A stretch of 38,393 bases of DNA. Source: Patescibacteria group bacterium. GTDB taxonomy: Bacteria > Patescibacteriota > Microgenomatia > Levybacterales > UBA12049. The stretch covers positions 1 through 38,393 of the forward strand of contig JAMCZC010000031.1 of assembly GCA_023485865.1 (NCBI GenBank), written 5' to 3'. Shown here piece by piece: positions 32,232 to 38,389 of the stretch (the stretch's first letter is position 1; each line of letters opens with the position of its first letter). The notes below the pieces were generated by a model. It ran no database searches, was not told where the DNA came from, and worked only from the letters and a program-made list of their open reading frames with translations. A program made the translations under genes and the position numbers.

Positions 32232-33671
32232 CTAAATTCTTGGGAAAAGGGGAGCGGCCGATTTTATTTCCGAAGCTTCAAACTGCCGTAGTATTTTCTC
32301 ACTGGTTTCGGGCAAAAAAGGCCCCAGCAAATTCGCAATTTCCTGGATTTGGTCAACGGAATGTTCTAAAACACTTTTCAGTCTGGGGTTATTATTTTTA
32401 GCCAGCTCCCAGGGTTTTTCATCGTTTATAAATTTATCGAGCCTTGTAATTTTTCCCCAGATAATTCCTAGCGCATCATTAAACTTGTATTCCTCCAAGG
32501 CTTTTTTATAATCCTCATCAAAATTGGAAACGTGTTTTTGGTTTTCTACGGTTTTGGTTTTTGTATAATTTGCGTTTTCGCAAAGTTTGGCAACCCTTGA
32601 AATTAAATTGCCTAGGCCGTTAGCTAAATCGGAATTGTAAACTTCAATTAATTTTTTTTCGGAAAAATCCCCGTCGCCTGTTGGAGAAATATCATGCAAG
32701 AGGTAATATCTTAAGCCATCGGCAGTATATTTTTCTATAAATTCCAAAGGGTCTGCAACGTTCCCCAAAGATTTGGACATTTTTTGCCCGTCAACGGTAA
32801 AATATCCGTGAACAAATAAGGCTTTTGGTAATTTTAACCCTGCGGAAAGTAAAAATGCGGGCCAGTAAACAGCATGAAACCTGATTATGCCCTTTCCGAT
32901 TACATGTAAATCGGCGGGCCACCATTTTTGGTATTCTTTTTGGTTGCTATAAAATCCGACGCCGCTTTGATAAATATTTAAAGCGTCAAACCAGACATAC
33001 ATTCTCTGCGTATCGTCATTTGGAACTTTTACTCCCCAGTTTTTCGCGCGTTTGTTGCTCCTGGAAATACTGATATCCCTTAACCCCTCTTTTAAAAGTC
33101 CTAAAACTTCATTTTTCCTAAGCCTTGGAATTATCAGAAGTTTGTCTTTTTCTATTAATTCTCTAATTTGTTTTTCGTATTTTGAAAGACGGAAAAAATA
33201 ATTTTCCTCGCTTACTTCCTCCAAAGGCTTTCCGGGGTGCTCAAAACATTCACCGTTTTTGTTCAGTTCATTTTTTTCGTAAAAAAGCTCACAGCCGGTG
33301 CAGTAAAGCCCTTTATATGCCTTTTTATATATATCGTGTTTGCAAAGTTCCCATAATTTTTGAGAAGCAGAATGATGTTTTGTATCACTTCCTCTTTGGA
33401 AAACATCAAACCGGATGTTTAATTTTTCTGCCAACTCCTCAAAAAGTTTGGAATTTTTATCGATAAGCTCCCCGACAGCTACGCCCGTATTTTCCGCGGC
33501 CTGGACATTTTTAATTGCATTTTCGTCCGCTCCCGACAAAAGTAAAACATCATCTCCTTGAGATTTTCGGTACCTTTTTATGACGTCTGCCTGGACAAAT
33601 TCCAATGCGTGTCCAATGTGGGGCCTGGCATTTACATAAGGGATAGCTGTTGTTAAATAAAATTTGTTCAT
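32232..33671 (-). CDS. metG: Methionyl-tRNA synthetase
   Basis: A 479-aa class Ia synthetase that charges tRNA-Met. HIGH-type motif PHIGHALE (His18-His21), KMSKS at 297-301, the connective-peptide zinc knuckle with Cys124, Cys127, Cys142 and His145 (CTGCELF ... GECFEH), MYVWFDALNIYQSG and VHGYFTVDGQKMSKSLGN. An anticodon-binding helical domain fills 330-470. No C-terminal tRNA-binding extension, so it is the short form. ATG 33671 follows a TACAAT box by 6 bases (leaderless). It converges on the GlpX-like gene with 9 bases between stops. Confidence 0.96.
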   Translation of the reverse strand: MNKFYLTTAIPYVNARPHIGHALEFVQADVIKRYRKSQGDDVLLLSGADENAIKNVQAAENTGVAVGELIDKNSKLFEELAEKLNIRFDVFQRGSDTKHHSASQKLWELCKHDIYKKAYKGLYCTGCELFYEKNELNKNGECFEHPGKPLEEVSEENYFFRLSKYEKQIRELIEKDKLLIIPRLRKNEVLGLLKEGLRDISISRSNKRAKNWGVKVPNDDTQRMYVWFDALNIYQSGVGFYSNQKEYQKWWPADLHVIGKGIIRFHAVYWPAFLLSAGLKLPKALFVHGYFTVDGQKMSKSLGNVADPLEFIEKYTADGLRYYLLHDISPTGDGDFSEKKLIEVYNSDLANGLGNLISRVAKLCENANYTKTKTVENQKHVSNFDEDYKKALEEYKFNDALGIIWGKITRLDKFINDEKPWELAKNNNPRLKSVLEHSVDQIQEIANLLGPFLPETSEKILRQFEASEIKSAAPLFPRI

Positions 33672-33677
33672 GAGGGG

Positions 33678-33706
33678 ATTGTAGCTTATTTTCGCTTTGC
33701 AAACAA
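33678..33706 (-). promoter_or_regulatory. metG promoter, leaderless configuration
   Basis: TTGTTT (plus 33701-33706, minus strand), 17 bp, TACAAT (plus 33678-33683); ATG 33671 is 6 bases downstream. The bases just before the ATG are pyrimidine-rich on the coding strand (CCCCTC), the opposite of a Shine-Dalgarno. Confidence 0.6.
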
Positions 33707-34018
33707 TAATTCAAGCATTGCCAAAAGAATCAGAAGCAGGATTATAAAAAACGGATGGGTTAAGTTTATTAACTTTAAAATAAAATATCCCAAAATAAAA
33801 ACAGCAACCAAAAACCCTCTGCGTTTATTGTTCAGCAAAAAAGCAACAAGAGAAAATATAAATAAAAAAACTAGGACCAAAACAATCGGCAAAATCTGAA
33901 ATCTGAAATCTGAAATCATAAATCCGTAGGTGGGTGGAAAGTTCAAAACCAAATAAATAAGCACTGCTACCGACAATAAACCAAGAACCAATAGCCGTAG
34001 TGGTCTTTTCCTCCGCAT
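33686..34018 (-). CDS. Small polytopic membrane protein with heptad-repeat insertion
   Basis: A 110-aa protein with about four short hydrophobic segments (8-26, 43-63, 70-85 and 87-105). No known domain recognised. Residues 33-42 (FMISDFRFQI) are encoded by three exact AATCTGA heptads and a degenerate copy, so an intragenic repeat forms the loop between helices 1 and 2. ATG 34018 has a TAAACT box 6 bases upstream. It lies 14 bases upstream of metG on the same strand, and the metG -35 overlaps its last codons. Confidence 0.6.
   Translation of the reverse strand: MRRKRPLRLLVLGLLSVAVLIYLVLNFPPTYGFMISDFRFQILPIVLVLVFLFIFSLVAFLLNNKRRGFLVAVFILGYFILKLINLTHPFFIILLLILLAMLELLFAKRK
33893..33920. repeat. 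AATCTGA heptad repeat inside the 110-aa membrane protein gene
   Basis: AATCTGA three times exactly (33893-33913), then AATCATA, in 7-bp register within coding DNA. Confidence 0.88.
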
Positions 34019-34046
34019 AATTTTAGTTTACCACAACATAGTTTGA

Positions 34047-34090
34047 CCCCGAGTTGCCCCGATAAAATCGGGGTTCAATCGGAGTTGACT
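34047..34090. repeat. GC-rich palindromic element between divergent units
   Basis: CCCCGAT-AAA-ATCGGGG (34057-34073) is a perfect 7-bp stem with a 3-nt loop, flanked by GACCCCGAGTT and a degenerate copy CAATCGGAGTTGACT. It lies in the 191-bp gap between the 110-aa gene and the island genes (34019-34209), in otherwise AT-rich DNA. Confidence 0.65.
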
Positions 34091-34164
34091 TCCCACCCAC
34101 AAAAGAGGATTTTTATCTATATATTTAATTTAGCTTCAAGTATTAATACATTTAGTCTATTTAA

Positions 34165-34202
34165 TATTGCCTATTGCAAATATTGCAATTATGTGTTATA
34201 AT
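34165..34202 (+). promoter_or_regulatory. Promoter and TATTGC repeats of the MORC-like operon
   Basis: TTGCAA 34174-34179, 17 bp, perfect TATAAT 34197-34202, 7 bases before ATG 34210 (leaderless). Three copies of TATTGC (34165, 34172, 34181) cover the -35, and TTGCAA-ATA-TTGCAA is nearly symmetric, so a repressor site there is likely. Confidence 0.65.
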
Positions 34203-34209
34203 ACTAGGT

Positions 34210-34428
34210 ATGCAAGAAGATAGAGCGCAAAGATTCAAAAGAATTGCCACATATAGAACAAATGAGGTTATAGACAAACTCAGGCTTTTAGGAAATCTTT
34301 CTAACAAAGCAAACTATGATTATTCCAATGAGGAAGTAGGTAAGATTTTTTCTGCCGTAGAATCTCAATTGAAAATAGCAAAAGCCAGATTTGCTTCACC
34401 TAAGAAGAAAAACGAATTTAAACTTTAA
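34210..34428 (+). CDS. Small conserved-looking helical protein paired with the MORC-like ATPase
   Basis: A 72-aa basic helical protein: RFKRIATYRTNEVIDKLRLLGNLSNKANYDYSNEEVGKIFSAVESQLKIAKARF. The pattern of RTN-x(2)-IDKLRLLGNLSN followed by YSNEEVGKIFSAV looks like a small family seen in accessory regions of other bacteria, with no assigned function (from memory, unsearched). ATG 34210 is set by the promoter spacing; a longer reading from 34174 would start inside the -35 box. It ends 7 bases before the ATPase start, so the two are co-expressed. It could be a DNA- or partner-binding subunit, or an antitoxin-like regulator of the operon. Confidence 0.65.
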   Translation: MQEDRAQRFKRIATYRTNEVIDKLRLLGNLSNKANYDYSNEEVGKIFSAVESQLKIAKARFASPKKKNEFKL

Positions 34429-34435
34429 TAGTATT

Positions 34436-35971
34436 ATGGATGTTTCATCTATTTTAAAACACACAGAAGTTAAAACAGAAGCTATAAATATTACCCCAGA
34501 TAGGTCAATGTTACCGAAGTCAGGAAAAGTTGGATATACATTAACTCAGGCAATAGCGGAGTTAGTGGATAACGCCATAGACGCAAGGATCCCCGAAGAA
34601 ATCTTAGAAATAAAAATAGTCATTCAAAATGACTTTGTAAAAGTTGAAGACAATGGAACAGGCATGAATAGGAAAGATATAGAAAGCGCCTTAATTTTAG
34701 GCCGTTCTAGCAAAGTTAATCTACTAGGCGAATTTGGTATAGGAATGAAAGCCGCATGTACAAGTCTAGGTAAAAGATTTACAGTCATGTCAACGAAAAA
34801 AGATTTAAAAGAAGGATATGTTTATCAATATGCTGAAGAAAAATGGTTAGCAGAAGCAAATAAAAGTGATTGGATAGATGCTCTAAAAATATATGAAAAA
34901 CCAAATCCAAATGAACATGGGACTTCTATTGAGATAGAGCAACTTACTAGATCCATAAATAAAGCGCGAAAACCAGAGGTATTAAAAGATTTAGGCAATA
35001 GATTTTCACCGTTTCTTTCATCAAATCAAGTAAAAATCTACGTTAATCAAGATGAATGTGCTCCTGAAGATCCGGAACTGAACAAGGATGGAAAACATTT
35101 TTTTGCAGTTGATGCATCAAATGGTAATAAAATTAATGGTTGGTATGGATTACTAATGCATGGTTCAAATAAAGGCTTATATGGATTTAACACGTTTAGA
35201 AGAGGAAGAATGATTACTACATATGATAAGTTTGCTATTCCTTCTCATCCTACGGTTTCAAGGATAATTGGAGAGATACACATGGATCATGTACCAGTCT
35301 CTTCAAGTAAAAGAGGGTGGGAGACTGAATCTTATGAGTATAAAGAAGCAGAAAAATTACTTGAGAAAGAATTTAAAGAGTTGGTAGCTAAAGCTAGATT
35401 AACTTCGATGGAAGAAAAAATCGATAAAAATGTTAAAGATAAAACAGAAGTTTGGAAACAAGAATTAGCAAAAGCTGCTCAAAAAGAAATAAATAAGCTT
35501 GGAGATAAAATGCAAACTAGCATAAAAAAGAGAAGCAAAAATCTTGAAGATCCTATCAGTGGAATTATTATTGAGAAAAGGGATCCGGCTCTAGATCAAG
35601 TTCACAATGAGGCAAAAATAAAAGAAGAACACACCCGAGACCCTAAAAAACGTCAAGCGATTGTCTCGCATTATATAAATATTTTTGGCAAAAGATATAT
35701 TATTAAGCACGATTTTGCCAGTTTAGGAATTGAAAAGGGTTGGAAAGATGTCTATCATAAGGAGGGTGACCCGACAATTGAAATTTATACAAATCAAGAT
35801 TTTCCCGCATATGCAACAACCTCAGATTTACCATTTTATGCCGCCCTGCATATTTCGGAGGCCTTAGGTGAAATTATTGCTTCAAGTAACGAAGAGAGTT
35901 TGGATAAAGCAAATGAATACAAAGAAAAAATATTAAGAGATGCAGCACAAATAATGGATGAATTTAAATAG
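34436..35971 (+). CDS. MORC-like GHKL ATPase
   Basis: A 511-aa protein. The Bergerat ATP-binding fold is complete: N-box TLTQAIAELVDNAIDA (catalytic Glu42, Asn46), G1 box VEDNGTGM (72-77) and G2 box GEFGIGMKAACTSLG (98-112). An S5-like second domain follows with GWYGLLMHGSNKGLYGFNTFRRGRMI and KRGWETESYEYKEAEKL, as in MORC-type rather than HSP90 or MutL proteins. Residues 300-400 are long charged helices, probably coiled coil; the last 110 residues form an alpha/beta domain I do not recognise. Prokaryotic MORC-like ATPases have been linked to restriction-type and other mobile defence systems. ATG 34436 follows the 72-aa gene by 7 bases. No nuclease or methylase lies next to it, so the effector is not evident. 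Confidence 0.82.
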   Translation: MDVSSILKHTEVKTEAINITPDRSMLPKSGKVGYTLTQAIAELVDNAIDARIPEEILEIKIVIQNDFVKVEDNGTGMNRKDIESALILGRSSKVNLLGEFGIGMKAACTSLGKRFTVMSTKKDLKEGYVYQYAEEKWLAEANKSDWIDALKIYEKPNPNEHGTSIEIEQLTRSINKARKPEVLKDLGNRFSPFLSSNQVKIYVNQDECAPEDPELNKDGKHFFAVDASNGNKINGWYGLLMHGSNKGLYGFNTFRRGRMITTYDKFAIPSHPTVSRIIGEIHMDHVPVSSSKRGWETESYEYKEAEKLLEKEFKELVAKARLTSMEEKIDKNVKDKTEVWKQELAKAAQKEINKLGDKMQTSIKKRSKNLEDPISGIIIEKRDPALDQVHNEAKIKEEHTRDPKKRQAIVSHYINIFGKRYIIKHDFASLGIEKGWKDVYHKEGDPTIEIYTNQDFPAYATTSDLPFYAALHISEALGEIIASSNEESLDKANEYKEKILRDAAQIMDEFK

Positions 35972-36010
35972 AAAGAAATATTAAAATATAAATCGTCTTT
36001 TTTTGCTAGC

Positions 36011-36433
36011 CTAATTTATTCTACGATGGTTTGCAAGAATTGTAACGATACAAATAAAAGATTGTATTCTAAAAAAAATTATTCTACCTTCCTGTGAATG
36101 TTCAATTTCTTCTAAATCTGCATCTGGAGGAAGGCCAGCAAATAAGCTGTGATAGTCTCCGCTATCTGTTATTCTTCCCCTAGACCTAAAGTATTTAAAA
36201 TTATTCGCAGTCATGTAATTAAACTTATCAATTATTGGTTTAAAATTATTTACTTGATTTAGCTCACATTCTCTGTGGTTGTAGAATTTAAATACTAATC
36301 TATAGTTGCCTTCATTCGCATGCTCTCCTAATGTATCTTTTATTGCTACAGATGGAGGTATAGGTAGGCTTGCGAGCTCTTTTTCTTTTTCTCTTTTCTG
36401 CTCTTTAATTTTATTTTGGAATTTGTCGCCCAT
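36011..36433 (-). CDS. Putative toxin partner of the Panacea antitoxin
   Basis: A 140-aa protein without a confident family match. A charged N-terminus (GDKFQNKIKEQKREKEKEL) precedes a compact domain: YRLVFKFYNHRECELNQVNNFKPIIDKFNYMTANNFKYF, then HSLFAGLPPDADLEEIEH, then the ending GRIIFFRIQSFICIVTILANHRRIN. The ending (beta hairpin with a conserved-looking HR near the C-terminus) recalls small RelE-like or related RNase toxins, which is inference only. It overlaps the antitoxin gene by 23 bases as the second gene of the pair, the usual layout in Panacea toxin-antitoxin systems, where the toxin type varies widely. Length and single-domain form fit a toxin. Confidence 0.6.
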   Translation of the reverse strand: MGDKFQNKIKEQKREKEKELASLPIPPSVAIKDTLGEHANEGNYRLVFKFYNHRECELNQVNNFKPIIDKFNYMTANNFKYFRSRGRITDSGDYHSLFAGLPPDADLEEIEHSQEGRIIFFRIQSFICIVTILANHRRIN

Positions 36434-36872
36434 AGTAGGCCTTCATTAGAGCAGTGGGGATAACTCTAGTAGAACCTTCATATGGCAACAGATTATTCCT
36501 AGTCTTAATCCAAGGTTCTTCACTATGAGTAAGCTCTTCTAGGTAGCCCGCATCATATTTTCCGTATACTTCCCATACCGTATCTAACACTCGTAATTCA
36601 TCTTTAGTTAGATTTTTAAATTCATTTTCATCAATTTTATCTTCGATATTATTAAATCCGAAAACCTTATATCTTGTGTAAATGCTACGTACTGCTGGAC
36701 CATGAATCCAAGCTTCTATCTCGTTATTAAAAAGTTTTTTATTGTTAAAAACTAAATTCCAAGCTTGGGCATAATACAGGAGTTTTTGAAGTTTTTTATT
36801 AGTTAAATTTCTTTTATCTTTGGCGTTCTTAAATATAAAGTATTTAGCAATGAGGATAGCGCGATCTTTCAT
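36411..36872 (-). CDS. Panacea-domain (DUF4065/SocA-like) antitoxin
   Basis: A 153-aa protein with the Panacea (GepA/SocA, DUF4065) signature: AKYFIFKNAKDKRNLTNKKLQKLLYYAQAWNLVFNNKKLFNNEIEAWIHGPAVRSIYTRYKVFG, then LDTVWEVYGKYDAGYLEELTHSEEPWIKTRN. Panacea proteins are known as antitoxins that neutralise many unrelated toxins; SocA also acts as a proteolytic adaptor. First gene of a two-gene operon with the 140-aa protein. ATG 36872; TATATC (plus 36879-36884) lies 6 bases upstream, while a TATACT directly touches the ATG. Located between the MORC-like operon and hrcA. Confidence 0.9.
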   Translation of the reverse strand: MKDRAILIAKYFIFKNAKDKRNLTNKKLQKLLYYAQAWNLVFNNKKLFNNEIEAWIHGPAVRSIYTRYKVFGFNNIEDKIDENEFKNLTKDELRVLDTVWEVYGKYDAGYLEELTHSEEPWIKTRNNLLPYEGSTRVIPTALMKAYYGRQIPK

Positions 36873-36972
36873 AGTATAGATATAGAATACAACTCAAATT
36901 ATAAAAAATCAAGTTGCTTAATTCCTGAAAATTTTAGATAAGATTCAAATGGTCATTAACCAAAGATAGGTC

Positions 36973-37002
36973 TTGACAAACTATTAGCAGTTGTGGTATC
37001 TT
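36973..37002 (+). promoter_or_regulatory. hrcA-grpE-dnaK promoter
   Basis: TTGACA 36973-36978, 18 bp, TATCTT 36997-37002. The -10 box lies within the spacer of the CIRCE-like palindrome, so HrcA binding would directly block RNA polymerase. Confidence 0.65.
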
Positions 37003-37011
37003 ACTGCTAAT
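36983..37011 (+). promoter_or_regulatory. CIRCE-like HrcA operator of the hrcA operon
   Basis: ATTAGCAGT-N11-ACTGCTAAT, a perfect 9-bp inverted repeat. In CIRCE register it reads TTAGCAGTT-N9-TACTGCTAA, differing from the canonical TTAGCACTC-N9-GAGTGCTAA mainly in the inner bases. The half-site TTAGCAGT resembles the left half (TAAGCAGTC) upstream of groES. Confidence 0.8.
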
Positions 37012-37013
37012 CC

Positions 37014-37051
37014 TCCTTCGCTCTTTGAGCTTCGGAAGGACAAGTCCGAAG
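37014..37051 (+). other. Stem-loops in the hrcA leader
   Basis: TCCTTC (37014) pairs with GAAGGA (37035-37040), with inner GCTC-TTT-GAGC. An overlapping alternative pairs CTTCGG (37030-37035) with CCGAAG (37046-37051) and holds GGAC-AA-GTCC. A T-rich heptad tract follows. The two folds are mutually exclusive. Confidence 0.5.
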
Positions 37052-37079
37052 TTTTGACTTTTGACTTTTAAATTTTGAA
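37052..37079. repeat. Heptad tract upstream of hrcA
   Basis: TTTTGAC, TTTTGAC, TTTTAAA, TTTTGAA in 7-bp register, ending 8 bases before the hrcA ATG at 37088. No Shine-Dalgarno. Confidence 0.85.
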
Positions 37080-37087
37080 TTGAGTTT

Positions 37088-37819
37088 ATGCATGATTTAA
37101 CGCAAAGGCAGGTTGAAATCTTAAAAAGCCTCATTGAGGAGTACATTGAAACAGCAGAGCCGGTTGGTTCGGAAACGCTTGAAAAAAAGCACAATATGAG
37201 CGCTTCTCCCGCTACTATTAGAAACGAAATGGTAAGGCTTACGGACTTAGGCTACTTAAAAAAGCCTCATATTTCGGCAGGAAGAGTTCCGACCCCAATG
37301 GCAATGAAATTCTACGTTAAACAGCTAATGAAGGAAAAAGAGCTGTCTGTGACGGAAGAAGTCGCCTTAAAAGAAAAAGTCTGGGATTTAAGGGATAAAG
37401 AAAACGACTTTTTAAAGCAGGTTACAAAAGCTTTGGCTGAAAAGACAAAAGCTTTAGCTGTTACAACAACCTCAGATGGTAATTTTTTCTGCGCAGGTTA
37501 TGCGAATATTCTGGATATGCCGGAGTTTTTTGATATTGACTTAACCAAAGCGCTTTTATCTTTTGTTGATGAAAGCGACTATATGCGGGCTTTGTTTTCG
37601 GGAGAAATTGACGATGGAGAAATTCACATACTCTTGGAAGACGAATTAGGACCCAAATTAGTCGGTCCTTACGGATTTGTTTTTGTAAAATACCATTCGC
37701 CAAATCATGTAGTTGGAGAAATCGGAGTTTTGGGACCGAGCAGATTAAACTATAATTATATAGTGCCGACAGTTAGGTATTTTGGAAATTTAATTGAAGA
37801 AATAGCCAAGGGTTGGTAG
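37088..37819 (+). CDS. hrcA: Heat-inducible transcriptional repressor HrcA (short form)
   Basis: A 243-aa repressor. The N-terminal winged helix is standard: MHDLTQRQVEILKSLIEEYIETAEPVGSETLEKKHNMSASPATIRNEMVRLTDLGYLKKPHISAGRVPTPMAMKFYV. The dimer/GAF-like part is much reduced: the ending HILLEDELGP ... YHSPNHVVGEIGVLGPSRLNYNYIVPTVRYFGNLIEEIA keeps the final HrcA motif (GPxRxxY), but about 90-100 residues of the usual roughly 340 are missing from the middle. It binds CIRCE and is reactivated by GroEL in the classical model. The operators next to hrcA and groES indicate autoregulation plus control of groESL. First gene of hrcA-grpE-dnaK. Confidence 0.92.
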   Translation: MHDLTQRQVEILKSLIEEYIETAEPVGSETLEKKHNMSASPATIRNEMVRLTDLGYLKKPHISAGRVPTPMAMKFYVKQLMKEKELSVTEEVALKEKVWDLRDKENDFLKQVTKALAEKTKALAVTTTSDGNFFCAGYANILDMPEFFDIDLTKALLSFVDESDYMRALFSGEIDDGEIHILLEDELGPKLVGPYGFVFVKYHSPNHVVGEIGVLGPSRLNYNYIVPTVRYFGNLIEEIAKGW

Positions 37820-37825
37820 ATGATT

Positions 37826-37860
37826 AATTTACAATTTACAATTTTCAATTTACAATTACG
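37826..37860. repeat. Heptad tract between hrcA and grpE
   Basis: AATTTAC, AATTTAC, AATTTTC, AATTTAC, AATTACG in 7-bp register; ends 8 bases before the grpE ATG at 37869. It makes up most of the 49-bp gap. Confidence 0.88.
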
Positions 37861-37868
37861 ATAAGATA

Positions 37869-38315
37869 ATGAAGAAAGATGAAAAACACAAGAATCCGCC
37901 AGCTGGCGGAGAAGACTTTAAGAACCTTGAAAACCAGTTAAAAAGAGCGCTTGCCGACTATCAAAATCTTGAAAAAAGGATAGTTGAAGAAAAAAGTTCG
38001 TGGATAAAGGCGGCAAACAAAGATTTGCTTTTAAAACTTTTACCGGGGCTTGATAATCTCATCTTGGCTGAAAAACATACGCAAGATAAGGGCGTAAAAA
38101 TTTCGATAAAACACTTTCTTGATATTTTAGAGCAAGACGGTGTAAGGAAAATCGAGACTGAAGGTAAAGACTTTGACCCGAATTTGATGGAAGCGGTTCA
38201 TACAGCGCAAGGGCAGGAGGGAAAAGTTGTAGAAGAATTGCGAGCAGGCTATACTCTTTTTGGACAGGTTTTAAGACCGGCACAGGTTGTTGTTGGCAAG
38301 CAACAACAAAATTAA
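37869..38315 (+). CDS. grpE: Nucleotide exchange factor GrpE
   Basis: A 148-aa GrpE: a long N-terminal coiled coil (FKNLENQLKRALADYQNLEKRIVEEKSSWIKAANKDLLLKLLPGLDNL) and a C-terminal beta domain (DGVRKIETEGKDFDPNLMEAVHTAQGQEGKVVEELRAGYTLFGQVLRPAQVVVGK) with the family signature. It releases ADP from DnaK. Residues about 9-15 (NPPAGGE) are encoded by a perfect 16-bp palindrome. A 9-bp perfect stem (38287-38309) is formed by the last codons. Second gene of the hrcA operon, followed by dnaK. Confidence 0.96.
   Translation: MKKDEKHKNPPAGGEDFKNLENQLKRALADYQNLEKRIVEEKSSWIKAANKDLLLKLLPGLDNLILAEKHTQDKGVKISIKHFLDILEQDGVRKIETEGKDFDPNLMEAVHTAQGQEGKVVEELRAGYTLFGQVLRPAQVVVGKQQQN
37895..37910. repeat. 16-bp perfect palindrome in the grpE coding region
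   Basis: TCCGCCAGCTGGCGGA, GC-rich within an AT-rich gene, in the variable N-terminal region of GrpE (encodes PPAGG). It looks like a dispersed palindromic repeat unit, similar in style to the element in lepA. Confidence 0.75.
38287..38309 (+). other. Perfect stem-loop at the 3' end of grpE
   Basis: TTGTTGTTG-GCAAG-CAACAACAA, a 9-bp stem with a 5-nt loop, inside the last codons of grpE. There is no U-tract, so it is not an intrinsic terminator; it could be a processing or stability element between grpE and dnaK. Confidence 0.55.
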
Positions 38316-38377
38316 AAATTAAACATAAAATATTAAATATAATTTTTGAGATTTGATTTTTGACTTTTAAGTTTGAC
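38310..38377. repeat. Heptad tract between grpE and dnaK
   Basis: About ten 7-bp units: AATTAAA twice, CATAAAA, TATTAAA, TATAATT, then in clearer register TTTTTGA (38343), GATTTGA, TTTTTGA, CTTTTAA, GTTTGAC. It fills the whole gap, starting at the grpE stop. Confidence 0.75.
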
Positions 38378-38389
38378 TGAAAGGAACGT

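Noticed and set aside
37826-38377. CRISPR-like array near the grpE/dnaK region
   Set aside because: Units are only 7 bp, contiguous, and have no spacers; this is a tandem heptad tract.
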